The notes beneath the pieces are model-generated. The model ran no database searches. It had not been told where the DNA came from and saw only the letters and a program-made list of their open reading frames with translations. This document shows positions 16,152 through 25,192 of a stretch of 35,267 nt of DNA, piece by piece (within the stretch, counting starts at the first letter, position 1; every line of letters starts with the position of its first letter). The stretch is from Candidatus Dadabacteria bacterium (GTDB lineage Bacteria; Desulfobacterota_D; UBA1144; Nemesobacterales; Nemesobacteraceae), in the NCBI GenBank assembly GCA_022826905.1, contig JAJDUA010000068.1:1-35267 (forward strand), in the 5' to 3' direction. The position numbers and the translations under genes were made by a program.

Positions 16152-17621
16152 ATGCAGGATTTTGTTTTTGAAGAAGCGCTTACCTTTGACGACGTAATAC
16201 TATCTCCATGCTACTCCGAAGTTCTGCCGAGCGAAGTTGACGTCTCGGTAAGGCTTACCCGCCGCATAAGCCTTAATATTCCCATACTGAGCGCGGCCAT
16301 GGATACCGTAACGGAGTTCCGCACGTCAATTGCCATGGCACAGGAAGGCGGTATAGGAATAATCCACAGAAATCTCTCCATCCCGGCACAGGCAGGCGAA
16401 GTCGAGAGGGTAAAGAAATATGAAAGTGGAATGATAGTTAATCCGCTGACCGTACGTCCCGGAACCCGGGTTAGCGAAGCCCTTGAGATAATGGTTGAAA
16501 ACGATATCTCGGGTCTTCCTGTCGTAAAGTCAGACAACACACTTCACGGAATAATCACCAACAGGGACATAAGGTTCGAAAAGAACATGGACCTTAAGAT
16601 CGACAAGGTCATGACTCCTAAAAAGGAGCTTGTTACCGTTAAGGAGGGCACCACTCTTCTTGAAGCCAAGGAACTTCTTCATAAGTTCAAGATAGAGAAA
16701 CTCCCGGTTGTTGATAACAGCTTCAAACTTCGTGGCCTTATAACCATGAAGGATATAGAGAAAATAGAAAAGTTTCCCAAGGCGTCTAAGGACGCGATGG
16801 GAAGGCTTCTCGTGGGAGCCGCAGTCGGGGTTGACAAGCACGGCCAGGAGCGGGTGGATCAACTTGTTGCAGCAGGTTGTGACGTAATAGTGGTCGATAC
16901 CGCACACGGACATTCGAAAAGGGTGCTCGACAGCTTGGCCCACATAAGAAAAAAGTACCCGGATATAGCTCTCGTGGCCGGCAACATAGCTACCTCCGAA
17001 GCAGCAGAGGACCTTATAAAAGCCGGTGCGGATTGTCTCAAAGTGGGGGTTGGTCCCGGATCGATATGCACGACGCGCGTGATAGCCGGTATAGGAGTGC
17101 CGCAGATAACCGCCATAAGAAAAGTCTGTTCCGTCGCGAAAAAGCACGACATACCCGTAATAGCCGATGGAGGGATAAAGTACTCGGGGGATATAACAAA
17201 GGCACTTGCTGCCGGAGCAGATTCTGTGATGATAGGAAACCTGCTCGCCGGGTCGGACGAAGCCCCTGGGGAGGTCGTTCTCTATCAGGGGAGAACCTAC
17301 AAAGTTTACCGTGGCATGGGTTCCATTGAAGCAATGAGGGCCGGAAGCAGGGACCGCTACGCTCAGGACGATGAGATGATGGAGGCCAAGCTCGTTCCCG
17401 AAGGAATAGAGGGAAGGGTTCCTTACAGGGGCAATATAGGGGCCATAATTTACCAGCTTGTCGGGGGACTTCGTGCGGGAATGGGCTACACCGGTTCCGC
17501 GACGATAAAGCAACTTCAGGAAAACGCGAAGTTCGTAAAGATTACCAATGCCGGGCTTCAGGAAAGTCACGTTCACGATATCGTAATTACCAAGGAATCT
17601 CCCAACTACAGGATCGGGTGA
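16152..17621 (+). CDS. guaB: IMP dehydrogenase
   Basis: Oxidises IMP to XMP with NAD, the committed step to GMP. The 489-residue chain has the catalytic barrel split by two CBS domains (about 95-205: [35 protein letters not shown]). The active-site loop [12 protein letters not shown] carries catalytic Cys306, and the substrate and flap blocks ([21 protein letters not shown]) are intact. ATG 16152 follows the 125-aa gene by five bases with no clear SD, suggesting coupling. guaA lies 96 bases downstream, so both GMP steps are neighbours. Confidence 0.97.
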   Translation: MQDFVFEEALTFDDVILSPCYSEVLPSEVDVSVRLTRRISLNIPILSAAMDTVTEFRTSIAMAQEGGIGIIHRNLSIPAQAGEVERVKKYESGMIVNPLTVRPGTRVSEALEIMVENDISGLPVVKSDNTLHGIITNRDIRFEKNMDLKIDKVMTPKKELVTVKEGTTLLEAKELLHKFKIEKLPVVDNSFKLRGLITMKDIEKIEKFPKASKDAMGRLLVGAAVGVDKHGQERVDQLVAAGCDVIVVDTAHGHSKRVLDSLAHIRKKYPDIALVAGNIATSEAAEDLIKAGADCLKVGVGPGSICTTRVIAGIGVPQITAIRKVCSVAKKHDIPVIADGGIKYSGDITKALAAGADSVMIGNLLAGSDEAPGEVVLYQGRTYKVYRGMGSIEAMRAGSRDRYAQDDEMMEAKLVPEGIEGRVPYRGNIGAIIYQLVGGLRAGMGYTGSATIKQLQENAKFVKITNAGLQESHVHDIVITKESPNYRIG

Positions 17622-17717
17622 TAACGGTTTTCTTATCTCGTAAAGTCAGCCTCAGAGAGCGTAGTTTACTTTTCAGGGTTTTTCGGATTTTATCGCAACT
17701 GGGGAGGCGGTCGTAAA

Positions 17718-19250
17718 ATGCGGGAAAAAGTTCTTGTTCTTGATTTCGGTTCCCAGTACACGCAGCTTATCGCTAGGCGCACCAGAGAACTCGGGGTTTA
17801 TTCCGAAATAAAACCCTATAACACTGCCACAGACGAAATAAAGAAAGACCCTCCGGCGGCCATAATACTCTCCGGTGGGCCCTCAAGCGTTTGGGAGGAT
17901 GGTTCTCCCAGGGTGGATGGGGAAATACTGTCTTTGGGGATGCCGGTTCTAGGTATCTGTTACGGGCTTCAGGTGCTGGTTTTCCAGCTCGGTGGGGAAG
18001 TTGAACGCTCTGAGAAGAGGGAATATGGTCCCGCCGTGTTGAACTTGGTAACGGAAGACCCGCTTTTCTCGGGTGTGGAGAAGACCTCGGGAGTCTGGAT
18101 GTCTCACGGAGACAGGGTTTTGAGGGTGCCTGAGGGCTTTACAGCGATAGCCAATACTGAGAACACGGAGTGCGCGGCGGTAAGAGACGCAGGCGGAAAC
18201 ATTTACGGGGTGCAGTTCCACCCGGAAGTCGTGCATACGGAGTTCGGAGCCAGGATACTTTCCAATTTCCTCTTTCAGGTTGCGGGGCTTGCCGGAAGCT
18301 GGACGGCGGGCTCGTTCATAGAGCATTCAATACACGATATAAGGGAAAGGGTCGGGGACGGCAAGATCATATGCGGGCTGTCTGGGGGAGTGGATTCCTC
18401 GGTTGTGGCGGCTCTTATTAACGAGGCAGTGGGTCGGAGGCTTTACTGTATTTTTGTTGATACGGGGTGCCTGAGGCTTGATGAGGCTCAGGAGGTCTGC
18501 GACGCTTTTTCCGAGTTTGAAATGAACTTCATCCATGTGGATGCTTCTGAAAGATTTCTTTCTCATCTTGAGGGCGTTGAGGATCCCGAAACGAAAAGAA
18601 AGGTTATGGGCGAGCAGTTCGTGAGGGTTTTTGAGGAAGAGGCTGAAAGGATATCCGATGTCCGTTTTCTCGCCCAGGGAACGCTTTATCCCGACGTTAT
18701 AGAGAGCGTGAGCGTCAAGGGTCCTTCGGCCGTCATAAAGTCCCACCACAACGTCGGAGGGCTGCCGGAAAAAATGAACCTAGAGATAGTAGAGCCTCTT
18801 CGGGAACTTTTCAAAGACGAGGTGAGAAGCGTTGGCAAGGCTCTCGGGCTTCCTTCCTCTCTCATAGGCCGCCATCCCTTTCCCGGTCCGGGTCTTGCGA
18901 TCAGGATAATGGGAGAAGTCACGCGCGAGAGACTCTTCATACTGAGTCATGCGGACAGCATTTTTATAGACGAGCTTAAGAAATCGGGGGCCTATGATGA
19001 GATATGGCAGGCCTTCTGCGTTTTTATCCCGGTAAAGACGGTGGGAGTGATGGGCGATGAGCGCACCTATGAAAACGTCTGTGCCCTGAGGGCTGTGAGT
19101 AGTACGGATGGAATGACCGCCGACTGGTCGAAGATATCCTATGATCTGCTCGGGAAAATCTCAGTAAGGATCATAAACGAGGTAAAGGGAATCAACCGGG
19201 TCGTATACGATATATCCACGAAACCTCCCGGCACCATAGAGTGGCAGTGA
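17718..19250 (+). CDS. guaA: GMP synthase (glutamine-hydrolysing)
   Basis: Converts XMP to GMP using ATP and glutamine. The N-terminal class I amidotransferase has nucleophile Cys81 in GICYGLQ and the partners His168 and Glu170 in QFHPEV. The ATP-pyrophosphatase P-loop SGGVDSS is at 222-228, followed by the C-terminal dimerisation domain ending [11 protein letters not shown], the universal GuaA tail. Length, 510 residues, is standard. GGGGAGG stands before ATG 17718. The 96-base gap after guaB shows no terminator, so read-through from guaB is likely. It converges with the DUF4177-like gene, only three bases between the stops. Confidence 0.97.
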   Translation: MREKVLVLDFGSQYTQLIARRTRELGVYSEIKPYNTATDEIKKDPPAAIILSGGPSSVWEDGSPRVDGEILSLGMPVLGICYGLQVLVFQLGGEVERSEKREYGPAVLNLVTEDPLFSGVEKTSGVWMSHGDRVLRVPEGFTAIANTENTECAAVRDAGGNIYGVQFHPEVVHTEFGARILSNFLFQVAGLAGSWTAGSFIEHSIHDIRERVGDGKIICGLSGGVDSSVVAALINEAVGRRLYCIFVDTGCLRLDEAQEVCDAFSEFEMNFIHVDASERFLSHLEGVEDPETKRKVMGEQFVRVFEEEAERISDVRFLAQGTLYPDVIESVSVKGPSAVIKSHHNVGGLPEKMNLEIVEPLRELFKDEVRSVGKALGLPSSLIGRHPFPGPGLAIRIMGEVTRERLFILSHADSIFIDELKKSGAYDEIWQAFCVFIPVKTVGVMGDERTYENVCALRAVSSTDGMTADWSKISYDLLGKISVRIINEVKGINRVVYDISTKPPGTIEWQ

Positions 19251-19253
19251 AAC

Positions 19254-19466
19254 CTAGCAGACTCTCTTTTTGAATATGGCGAATTCACCCGTAATGGTGG
19301 CAAGTTCCCAGCCGTCCTTGCCAAGCGAGACAAGAGAATCTTCAAGGCTTCCCCTGGTATTCTCCCTTCTTGAATCAACCTCTTCCTTGTAGACCGCTAT
19401 ATCATGGTCCTGGGGCCTTTTAACAAGCACATCGGTCGAGACTACCTTGTATTCCCAGCGTTCCAT
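19254..19466 (-). CDS. DUF4177-like small protein
   Basis: A 70-residue protein starting MERWEYKVVSTD and containing GKDGWELATITGEFAIFKKR. This is the WEYKVV ... GWEL ... FKR pattern of the DUF4177 family, a small alpha-beta domain of unknown function. A charged middle (VDSRRENTRGSLEDSL) separates the two ends. The start codon overlaps the stop of the 57-aa gene (TAATG), so the two are translationally coupled. No other function can be read. Confidence 0.7.
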   Translation of the reverse strand: MERWEYKVVSTDVLVKRPQDHDIAVYKEEVDSRRENTRGSLEDSLVSLGKDGWELATITGEFAIFKKRVC

Positions 19467-19639
19467 TATTCTTCTTGTTCTCCGGTTTCCTCTTGTTCAT
19501 TGATGACAAGGGATGTCGCCTTGTCACTTACATCGGGCAAGGATTTTATGTGTTTTTCATAATCCTTCTGGGTGATATGCCCTTCCTTTATATATCTGTT
19601 GTAAATTCGTACATCAAAAAATTCTTCGTTATCTTGCAT
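19466..19639 (-). CDS. 57-aa conserved-looking small protein
   Basis: Too short for most gene finders but well supported. GGAGG lies seven bases before ATG 19639, a promoter candidate lies upstream, and TAA overlaps the next start as TAATG. The protein begins MQDNEEFFDVRIYNRYIKEG and continues HITQKDYEKHIKSLPDVSDKA. This resembles small delta-proteobacterial and myxobacterial proteins with a (I/L)xxxDYxKxLxxLPDVxxKA pattern (recollection, not a search). The tail is very acidic (NEQEETGEQEE). Function is unknown. Confidence 0.7.
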   Translation of the reverse strand: MQDNEEFFDVRIYNRYIKEGHITQKDYEKHIKSLPDVSDKATSLVINEQEETGEQEE

Positions 19640-19663
19640 TACCCATCCTCCGAAAGGAAAACA

Positions 19664-19691
19664 ATTCTAACCACGAGCGAGGTTTTTTCAA
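19664..19691 (-). promoter_or_regulatory. candidate promoter of the 57-aa/70-aa pair
   Basis: -35 TTGAAA (rc of 19686-19691), 16-base spacer, and -10 TAGAAT (rc of 19664-19669), 24 bases before the start codon. Confidence 0.5.
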
Positions 19692-19794
19692 AGACAGGGA
19701 TTTTTGTTTCCTTTTAATCTTTTCCCTGCGAAAATCAGTTTCACGTCCTAGAACCAACTGCAGATCCCCCCCCCCCAGAATTCATGCGGATATC

Positions 19795-20685
19795 TCAAAT
19801 GAATTTCCAAATATCCTCACAAAGCAGGTGATCTAAATTACGTATGTGATCTTTCAGTATATCTTCTGTGAGCATGTTTGGGCGAATATCGCAGTAATAA
19901 ACACCGTCGAGGGGGTTAAGCTTAATCGAGTAGCCGCGGAAATGCCCAGGAAGGAAAGTCGAGCCGACGCCGTATTTATTTTTCTGTCTGGTCTTTTTTC
20001 GCTGAACGTCATTTAAGAAGACCGCAATGTGGGGGATGTTCGTATCGGTGAGTTTGCTGTACAAGAACTTGTCAATGAAAATTTTGCCCAGACGGTCTTT
20101 GCTGGAAGTTTTTATTGAACCGATGAGTTTTACGTTTCCATCTTGCTCAACAATTAAATCGTGCTGATAGCTCATCTGGAACTGTTTTTTCCCCCGAAGT
20201 ACAAACGGAATTTTCACTACACCGGACTTGCAGTCGATACCGGTTCCTCTTATGACAAGATGAACCAAGTGTTCAAACAGATCTCCATTAATTTTTCTTG
20301 CTACATTGGATTTCCCTGCAGGCAAAGCGTCAAGAGTTGAACCGACGGCCATCTGCAAAGTATAAACCGTTTTGTTGATTGATTCTCTTTTCTTCTGGGA
20401 TCTTAGATTTTTAGCGTTGTTGAGGATTTTGGCAAAAGATTTTTTAACGGCGGGGAAATCATTGGCACTATGCATGAGTTTTGAGTTGATGGGGCGAGTA
20501 ATCTGGTAGTCGCCCTCAGAACCGTATTGATAAAAATGGTAATGATTCTCGTTCTGGGAAATTATGACTGCCTGCAATTCAGTAGCAACATACGTAAGAT
20601 ACCTCTCCGCGAAATCTAAAAAATCAGAAAGCGTTTTAAACTTTGTTTTGTCTGTCGCGATTTCAGCGAGTCGGGTAATTTTCAT
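19795..20685 (-). CDS. probable type II restriction endonuclease
   Basis: A 296-residue protein whose start overlaps the stop of a DNA methyltransferase by four bases (ATGA), the usual layout of a type II R-M pair. No family is recognised with certainty. A PD-(D/E)xK-like core can be proposed: Glu138 in NGDLFEHLVHLV, Asp176 in YQHDLIVE, and SIK (190-192) in GSIKTSSKDR, preceded by a hydrophobic strand. The rest is basic and mixed. The call rests on context plus this motif. The region is poorer in GC than its neighbours, fitting transfer. An unusual C11 run lies 19 bases after the stop. Confidence 0.65.
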   Translation of the reverse strand: MKITRLAEIATDKTKFKTLSDFLDFAERYLTYVATELQAVIISQNENHYHFYQYGSEGDYQITRPINSKLMHSANDFPAVKKSFAKILNNAKNLRSQKKRESINKTVYTLQMAVGSTLDALPAGKSNVARKINGDLFEHLVHLVIRGTGIDCKSGVVKIPFVLRGKKQFQMSYQHDLIVEQDGNVKLIGSIKTSSKDRLGKIFIDKFLYSKLTDTNIPHIAVFLNDVQRKKTRQKNKYGVGSTFLPGHFRGYSIKLNPLDGVYYCDIRPNMLTEDILKDHIRNLDHLLCEDIWKFI

Positions 20686-21647
20686 CGTATCGAATTTCTG
20701 CGTTTAAGATTTTCAAAATCATACTGCCTCCATTTTTCTATCGGCCAATCTTCAACCAGTTCAATACGTGCTGTTGCCCAATCAAGATACTCCCGAGACA
20801 AGTCACATCCTATCCATTTACGCTTGAGCTGCTCCGCGCAGACGGCGGTAGTGCCGGAACCGAGAAACGGGTCAAATACAATATCGTTTTCTTTTGATGA
20901 GGCAAGTATAATTTTACGCAGAAGTTCTTCCGGCTTTTGCGTGGGATGTGGAGTTTTTTCGTGCATTCCGTTGCATGTTGTCGGAATTTCAAGAACGTCT
21001 TTCGGCTTGGCTCCTTCAGGGTTGGGTTCCCAGTAATGCTGTTTGCCGTTTCCGTACTGACTTGTAGCGGCTTGCGGGTGCGAGGGATACTTCAGAGTAT
21101 GTTCTGAGTACGGGATTCTCACGGCATCAACATTTATCTTATGTTTTTTTGTTTTTCGAAAATGCAGAATGCTTTCATGTGATCTGCCCCAGTCATTTGC
21201 TAGGCTCGCCTTGTTTTTGTAGTGCCAGATTATCCAACGGCATTTATGGAAAAACTTCATTGCTGGGGATTTGATGTCAGCAACGATTTCCGAAAAACCA
21301 CAAACGTAAAGAGAGCCTGTAGGCTTGAGAATCCGTGCTGCTTGTTCTATCCAGGCACTTGACCAGTCAATATACTCCTCTTGCGAATCGAAACGGTCCC
21401 AGTCGGCTTTTTTGATATTGTATGGCGGGTCGGCAAAAACCAGATCGATGGATTCGCTCTCAAAATCTTTCATTACGCTTATGCAGTCCCCCATGTAAAA
21501 CTTTCCGTTTGGATGATCGTAGTAAGTATGGGGTAAGGAAGTTTTTTCTTGCGGCGGCATCAGGATATTGCCTTTGAGTTGTTTTCGGCCAAAGAACTCA
21601 TCTACATCTGTTTTGCGTTTAAAGGAATGTCCGGTGCTTTTTGCCAT
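20682..21647 (-). CDS. DNA adenine-N6 methyltransferase (beta class), R-M system
   Basis: A 321-residue SAM-dependent DNA methyltransferase. Catalytic DPPY (73-76) in FADPPYNIKKADWDRF comes first, and the SAM-binding FDPFLGSGTT (258-267) comes near the C-terminus: the beta-class order, which with DPPY points to N6-adenine. HPTQKPEELLRKII is the conserved block before it. The recognition sequence cannot be read. It precedes the endonuclease, so protection is made before cutting. No strong SD precedes ATG 21647; the leader is about 100 bases from the best promoter candidate. Confidence 0.9.
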   Translation of the reverse strand: MAKSTGHSFKRKTDVDEFFGRKQLKGNILMPPQEKTSLPHTYYDHPNGKFYMGDCISVMKDFESESIDLVFADPPYNIKKADWDRFDSQEEYIDWSSAWIEQAARILKPTGSLYVCGFSEIVADIKSPAMKFFHKCRWIIWHYKNKASLANDWGRSHESILHFRKTKKHKINVDAVRIPYSEHTLKYPSHPQAATSQYGNGKQHYWEPNPEGAKPKDVLEIPTTCNGMHEKTPHPTQKPEELLRKIILASSKENDIVFDPFLGSGTTAVCAEQLKRKWIGCDLSREYLDWATARIELVEDWPIEKWRQYDFENLKRRNSIR

Positions 21648-21753
21648 GCTCGTTCTATTGAACTGTTCACTGAATCTTCGGCATTTTGATGGTTGCTAAA
21701 AGCATTTCAGTGGTAATTTGGTTTACTTACATATCGCCAAACACTCTTAACAA

Positions 21754-21782
21754 AGTATAATCCAGATTTTATAGAATTTCTA
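21754..21782 (-). promoter_or_regulatory. weak candidate promoter of the R-M pair
   Basis: -10 TATACT (rc of 21754-21759) and -35 TAGAAA (rc of 21777-21782), 17-base spacer. The surrounding gene-free stretch 21648-21956 is AT-rich. I see no controller gene, repeat or RNA in the rest of it. Confidence 0.35.
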
Positions 21783-21956
21783 ACCATGGTTTCAACAATG
21801 CAAACTTACCCCAAAGCCAAGAGTTTCTCTGGTCGGTTGTTTAGTTTTAATCATATATGCGGAATCTGAATTTGTTCCAGAGCGGATTTGAGCGGAATTC
21901 AGCAAATTATGAATACGCACCTGTTTTTCTTAGAGAGTTTTGCGTAAAAACGGTTC

Positions 21957-22883
21957 TCAGCCTGCCTTCGCTGAAAACCAGTTCCATGTTCTAAAAAGGC
22001 CTTCGTGCAAGGTTACCTGCGCGCTCCATCCGAACTTCTCGACCGCCAGGGAGCAGTCAAGACTTATCCTTCTTACTTCCCCGGGACGCTCTTTTTTGTT
22101 GATGGTGGTGAATTCGGTTTTAGTTACTTCCTCCAGTATGCGCACTATGTCATTTACGGATATCTCGATTGAAGTTCCTATGTTGAAAGTTCCTTCTTCT
22201 TTTAGAGTTGCGGCGAGCAGGTTTGCCCGTGAGACATCGGAGACATGCACGTAATCCCTCGTCTGTTCTCCGTCTCCGAATATGAGGCAGGGTTTCCCGC
22301 TGATTATTTTCTCGCAGAAAATCCCTATTACGCCAGCTTCGCCCTCGGGATTCTGTCTTTCTCCGTACACGTTCGCGTATCTAAGGATAACGTGTCCGAA
22401 ACCATGGTTCTTGGAGTGATACCTTATGTAATTTTCTGTTGAGAGTTTCGAAATTCCATAGGGAGAAAGAGGAAGGGTGGGGGTCGATTCACCTGCGGGA
22501 AGTTTTTCCGGTTCTCCGTAAAGGGCGCCTCCGGTCGATGAAAAAATAAATTTCTCGGTTTTGTATTCCGCGCAGAGCCTGAGAACGTTGAGAGATCCGT
22601 TTATGTTTATTTCGGCGTCAAGAGAAGGGTCTTCTACCGAATCTCTTACGTTTATCTGCGCTGCGTGATGGTTAACGATTTGGGGATGGAATTGGCGAAA
22701 CGCCTTTTCAAGTCCGGCGGAATCCCTTACGTCGCACTCGATGAATTCGGCTTCGGGAGGAAGGTTGCCCTCAGACCCTGTTGAGAGGTTGTCGACCACG
22801 AGAACCTCGTGGCCCTCGGAGATATACGCTTCGCATACCCAGGAGCCTATGAAACCCGCTCCGCCTGTGACTATTACTCTCAC
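21957..22883 (-). CDS. NAD-dependent sugar-nucleotide epimerase/dehydratase (GalE-like)
   Basis: A 308-residue short-chain dehydrogenase of the extended type. The nucleotide fold is GGAGFIGS (7-14). The active-site triad is Ser/Thr in FSSTGGALYG (about 114-123), Tyr142 and Lys146 in SPYGISK. The C-terminal substrate part includes RYANVYGERQNPEGEAGV and FGDGEQTRDYVHVSDV, as in UDP-glucose 4-epimerase relatives. The real substrate is unknown. The start is GTG 22883 with GGAAGG six bases before it. It probably serves surface polysaccharide supply, but no glycosyltransferase is nearby. Confidence 0.85.
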   Translation of the reverse strand: MRVIVTGGAGFIGSWVCEAYISEGHEVLVVDNLSTGSEGNLPPEAEFIECDVRDSAGLEKAFRQFHPQIVNHHAAQINVRDSVEDPSLDAEININGSLNVLRLCAEYKTEKFIFSSTGGALYGEPEKLPAGESTPTLPLSPYGISKLSTENYIRYHSKNHGFGHVILRYANVYGERQNPEGEAGVIGIFCEKIISGKPCLIFGDGEQTRDYVHVSDVSRANLLAATLKEEGTFNIGTSIEISVNDIVRILEEVTKTEFTTINKKERPGEVRRISLDCSLAVEKFGWSAQVTLHEGLFRTWNWFSAKAG

Positions 22884-22990
22884 TTTTTTCCTTCCGGGTG
22901 CCGTGAAATCATAGTTTTCCCTTAGGGTTTTGTCAAAAAGCAGCTTAGTGCGAAGCTTAAAACTGGTTTTGGTTTAATCGTTCAGCGGAC

Positions 22991-23033
22991 AAAAAACGGG
23001 CATGCAGGGTTTGTTGTTAACCTGATGCCCGTT
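22991..23033 (-). terminator. rho-independent terminator after the poly-Asp lipoprotein gene
   Basis: On the minus strand AACGGGCAT (23025-23033) pairs with ATGCCCGTT (22995-23003). An inner CAGGTTA / AACCCTG pairing extends the stem and a T6 tract follows. It lies about 37 bases after the stop at 23070. Confidence 0.8.
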
Positions 23034-23069
23034 CCTAAAGTTATGATCTGCCGTTTCGTTGTATTCCAA

Positions 23070-23783
23070 TTACCGTTCCGTGGGAGACAATATGCCCTGA
23101 TTATCCAAAAGAGTGTGGCAATCCCTCAGGCCGTCATCGTCTGTGAGATATTTTGCCAATGCTGGGTGCACATCATCGCCTCCGCCTTCACCACAGTTGC
23201 CTGCTCCTATGTCCTCTAACTCAGCAGTCCCTGCTGGTACCATTACGTATGGACAAATTACCACAGGTTGATAGCCTGTGGCGTCCGCAGCGCGACGATA
23301 AGCATAGCCAGCCCAGTAACCGGTATATATCGTATCTGCCTCGATGTCAGAGTCGGTCTTGGCTACAAGAAAATATGCTCCGGGTCTGTCAAAATTTCCA
23401 TCCGTTTCACTTACGTAATAGGATGCAATAGTTTCGGCATTCGTAGCACTTTCACCTACCTTTACTCCTACCTGTATAAAGGCTGCATCTCCGAAGGCGA
23501 CACCACGTGCAGTGATCCTGACGTTAGGTTCGCTAAGATCTGTGGGTTCTTCTTCGCGCAGGTCGACGTTTTCATTCGTACAATCCGTTGTACCATCCGC
23601 ATTTACACTGGTATAAAAACCTCTCATCTGCACAGGCTCCGGTGCCATTTCATCATCGTCATCATCACAGGATGAAAGCACTAGCAATCCTGTAAGGCAA
23701 AATGCCACCGATAAGGCAAGAATCCCGAGACTGCGTATCCCTTGAAAACGGCGTAAAGCAAAGCTGTTGTAAAACTTCCACAT
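23070..23783 (-). CDS. lipoprotein of unknown function with poly-Asp after the lipid cysteine
   Basis: A 237-residue secreted lipoprotein. A basic start and hydrophobic segment end in the lipobox LVLSSC, with lipidated Cys39. Five Asp residues follow; in E. coli an Asp at +2 keeps a lipoprotein in the inner membrane, but the rule varies among phyla. The mature part has repeated beta-like stretches (ARGVAFGDAAFIQVGVKVG, IYTGYWAGYAYRRA) and several Cys. No family is recognised. GGAGGGG precedes ATG 23783, and an extended -10 promoter and a strong terminator enclose it as a single-gene unit. Confidence 0.75.
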   Translation of the reverse strand: MWKFYNSFALRRFQGIRSLGILALSVAFCLTGLLVLSSCDDDDDEMAPEPVQMRGFYTSVNADGTTDCTNENVDLREEEPTDLSEPNVRITARGVAFGDAAFIQVGVKVGESATNAETIASYYVSETDGNFDRPGAYFLVAKTDSDIEADTIYTGYWAGYAYRRAADATGYQPVVICPYVMVPAGTAELEDIGAGNCGEGGGDDVHPALAKYLTDDDGLRDCHTLLDNQGILSPTER

Positions 23784-23815
23784 AATAAAATCCCCTCCTT
23801 TAGACTAATAGTTTA

Positions 23816-23824
23816 ATTATAGCA
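23816..23824 (-). promoter_or_regulatory. extended -10 promoter of the poly-Asp lipoprotein gene
   Basis: TGCTATAAT: a perfect TATAAT (rc of 23816-23821) with the TGn extension (rc of 23822-23824). No convincing -35 is present, as expected for extended -10 promoters. Confidence 0.6.
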
Positions 23825-23925
23825 CAATTCGTATAGGAAAAGTTGTAGAATTCTTATTTTAGGGGCCTGTTTTCGTATCAATATCCAAGAAAGTTTTAGT
23901 GCTTCGATTTGTCCCGTTTTTAAGG

Positions 23926-23931
23926 TATACT
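23926..23931 (+). promoter_or_regulatory. isolated -10 box before coaX
   Basis: TATACT with no acceptable -35 at 16-18 bases. If used it gives a leader of about 105 bases for coaX. No known leader RNA is recognised in that leader. Confidence 0.25.
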
Positions 23932-24042
23932 CCCCTCGGAACCGGTTTACCTGCGTTCGGAATTGACGATATCTTGTTGTTCCGGAAGCGCCTGCACCTG
24001 TAAATCAATAAGTCAGATCACGATAACCGGACTTAATTAGCC

Positions 24043-24819
24043 ATGCTTCTCGCAATTGACGTCGGCAACACCAGCATAATGGTCGGAATATTTTCTGGAG
24101 AGGATCTCGTATACAGTTTCAGAATTGATACCGACAGAACCAAAAGTCCTGATGGCTACGGAATTATCTTATTCGGGAAGATGGACGAGAAAGACATATC
24201 TCCCTCTTCGTTCAGCGGTTCCATACTCTCCTGCGTGGTTGCCGAGATGGAGGAAGGGGTGGCGAAACTGGTGGAGAAATATTTTGGTCATCGTCCCATA
24301 ATCGTGGGTCCTGAGACAAGGACGGGAATGCCGATTCGGATTTATAATCCCGAAGAACTCGGGGCCGACAGAATAGCAAACGCCGTTGCGGCTTACCACC
24401 GCTTTGGCGGAAGCGTGATAGTGGTTGATCTGGGTACGGCGACCACTTTTGACTGCGTTTCTGAAAAAGGAGAATACTTGGGTGGAGCCATAGTTCCCGG
24501 AATCGAACTTTCCACGGTAGCGCTTTACCACGGAACTTCCAAGCTTCCTAAGGTCGATCCTGAGAAGCCCGAGCAGGTAGTCGGCAAAGACACTGTAGAG
24601 TGCATACAGTCAGGGTTGTTTTATGGTTACGCCTCGATGATTGACGGGCTTTGCGAGAAACTCAGGGAGGAGATGGGTTCTTCTCCTGAAATCGTGATGA
24701 CCGGGGGTTTCGCCGAAGCGATCTCCGAGGAGTGCGCCTGCACGAACCGGGTCGACAAGGACCTTGCTCTCCACGGCTTAAGACTGCTCCATGAACTCAA
24801 CTCTCAGATACTCTGTTAG
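24043..24819 (+). CDS. coaX: type III pantothenate kinase
   Basis: Phosphorylates pantothenate, the first step of CoA synthesis; type III enzymes are not feedback inhibited by CoA and need a monovalent cation. The ASKHA fold shows DVGNT (6-10), GADRIANAVAA (107-117) and DLGTATTFD (129-137), and a late MTGGFAEAI block. Length 258 is typical. ATG 24043 starts MLLAIDVGNTS, the family pattern; the SD is weak. No birA-like gene, its frequent partner, is visible upstream. The last 29 bases overlap a doubtful open frame. Confidence 0.94.
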   Translation: MLLAIDVGNTSIMVGIFSGEDLVYSFRIDTDRTKSPDGYGIILFGKMDEKDISPSSFSGSILSCVVAEMEEGVAKLVEKYFGHRPIIVGPETRTGMPIRIYNPEELGADRIANAVAAYHRFGGSVIVVDLGTATTFDCVSEKGEYLGGAIVPGIELSTVALYHGTSKLPKVDPEKPEQVVGKDTVECIQSGLFYGYASMIDGLCEKLREEMGSSPEIVMTGGFAEAISEECACTNRVDKDLALHGLRLLHELNSQILC

Positions 24820-25183
24820 GAAAATCGTCTCGGAAACCACCTGTTTTGTCCTTTCCCTCGAGCTCAAAGACGGTCATCGCCACTGGGTTTTTGCAAACGC
24901 GGAATGGATGAACAAGAGAAAAAAGGCTATCGGGATTGAGTTTGAAGAAAATGATATTTGGCTTTTTCTCTGCGGGCAGTGCTGCTCGGCAAAAGCCGAT
25001 TTTTTCGTTTCCGGGAGATACGTTTCGAGTTACGAAGCCCCATCCAGGCTCTCGTTTCATCTCAATGCATTGCCGCTTCTTTGGGGCAATTACGTTTTGC
25101 TCTCTCCCAGCTGGGGACGTCACTCGGAAAGAAAGATGTGGCTTCTAATCCCCTCTTCGGGACGGGACCGCGGTCAGCGGTAG
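24791..25183 (+). CDS. doubtful 130-aa open frame overlapping coaX
   Basis: Fills the gap between coaX and the converging 908-aa gene. It begins inside coaX (29-base overlap), has no SD, and is rich in Trp and aromatic residues (HRHWVFANAEWMN, IGIEFEENDIWLFLCG, YVLLSPSWGRH). The first 70 residues look like plausible protein; the end does not. An opposing 108-aa frame is less convincing. It could be a real small gene, a damaged gene or chance. Confidence 0.35.
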   Translation: MNSTLRYSVRKIVSETTCFVLSLELKDGHRHWVFANAEWMNKRKKAIGIEFEENDIWLFLCGQCCSAKADFFVSGRYVSSYEAPSRLSFHLNALPLLWGNYVLLSPSWGRHSERKMWLLIPSSGRDRGQR

Positions 25184-25192
25184 AGGACTATT

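Noticed and set aside
16530-17576. 348-aa minus-strand open frame
   Set aside because: Antisense to guaB, which has its full catalytic and CBS motifs.
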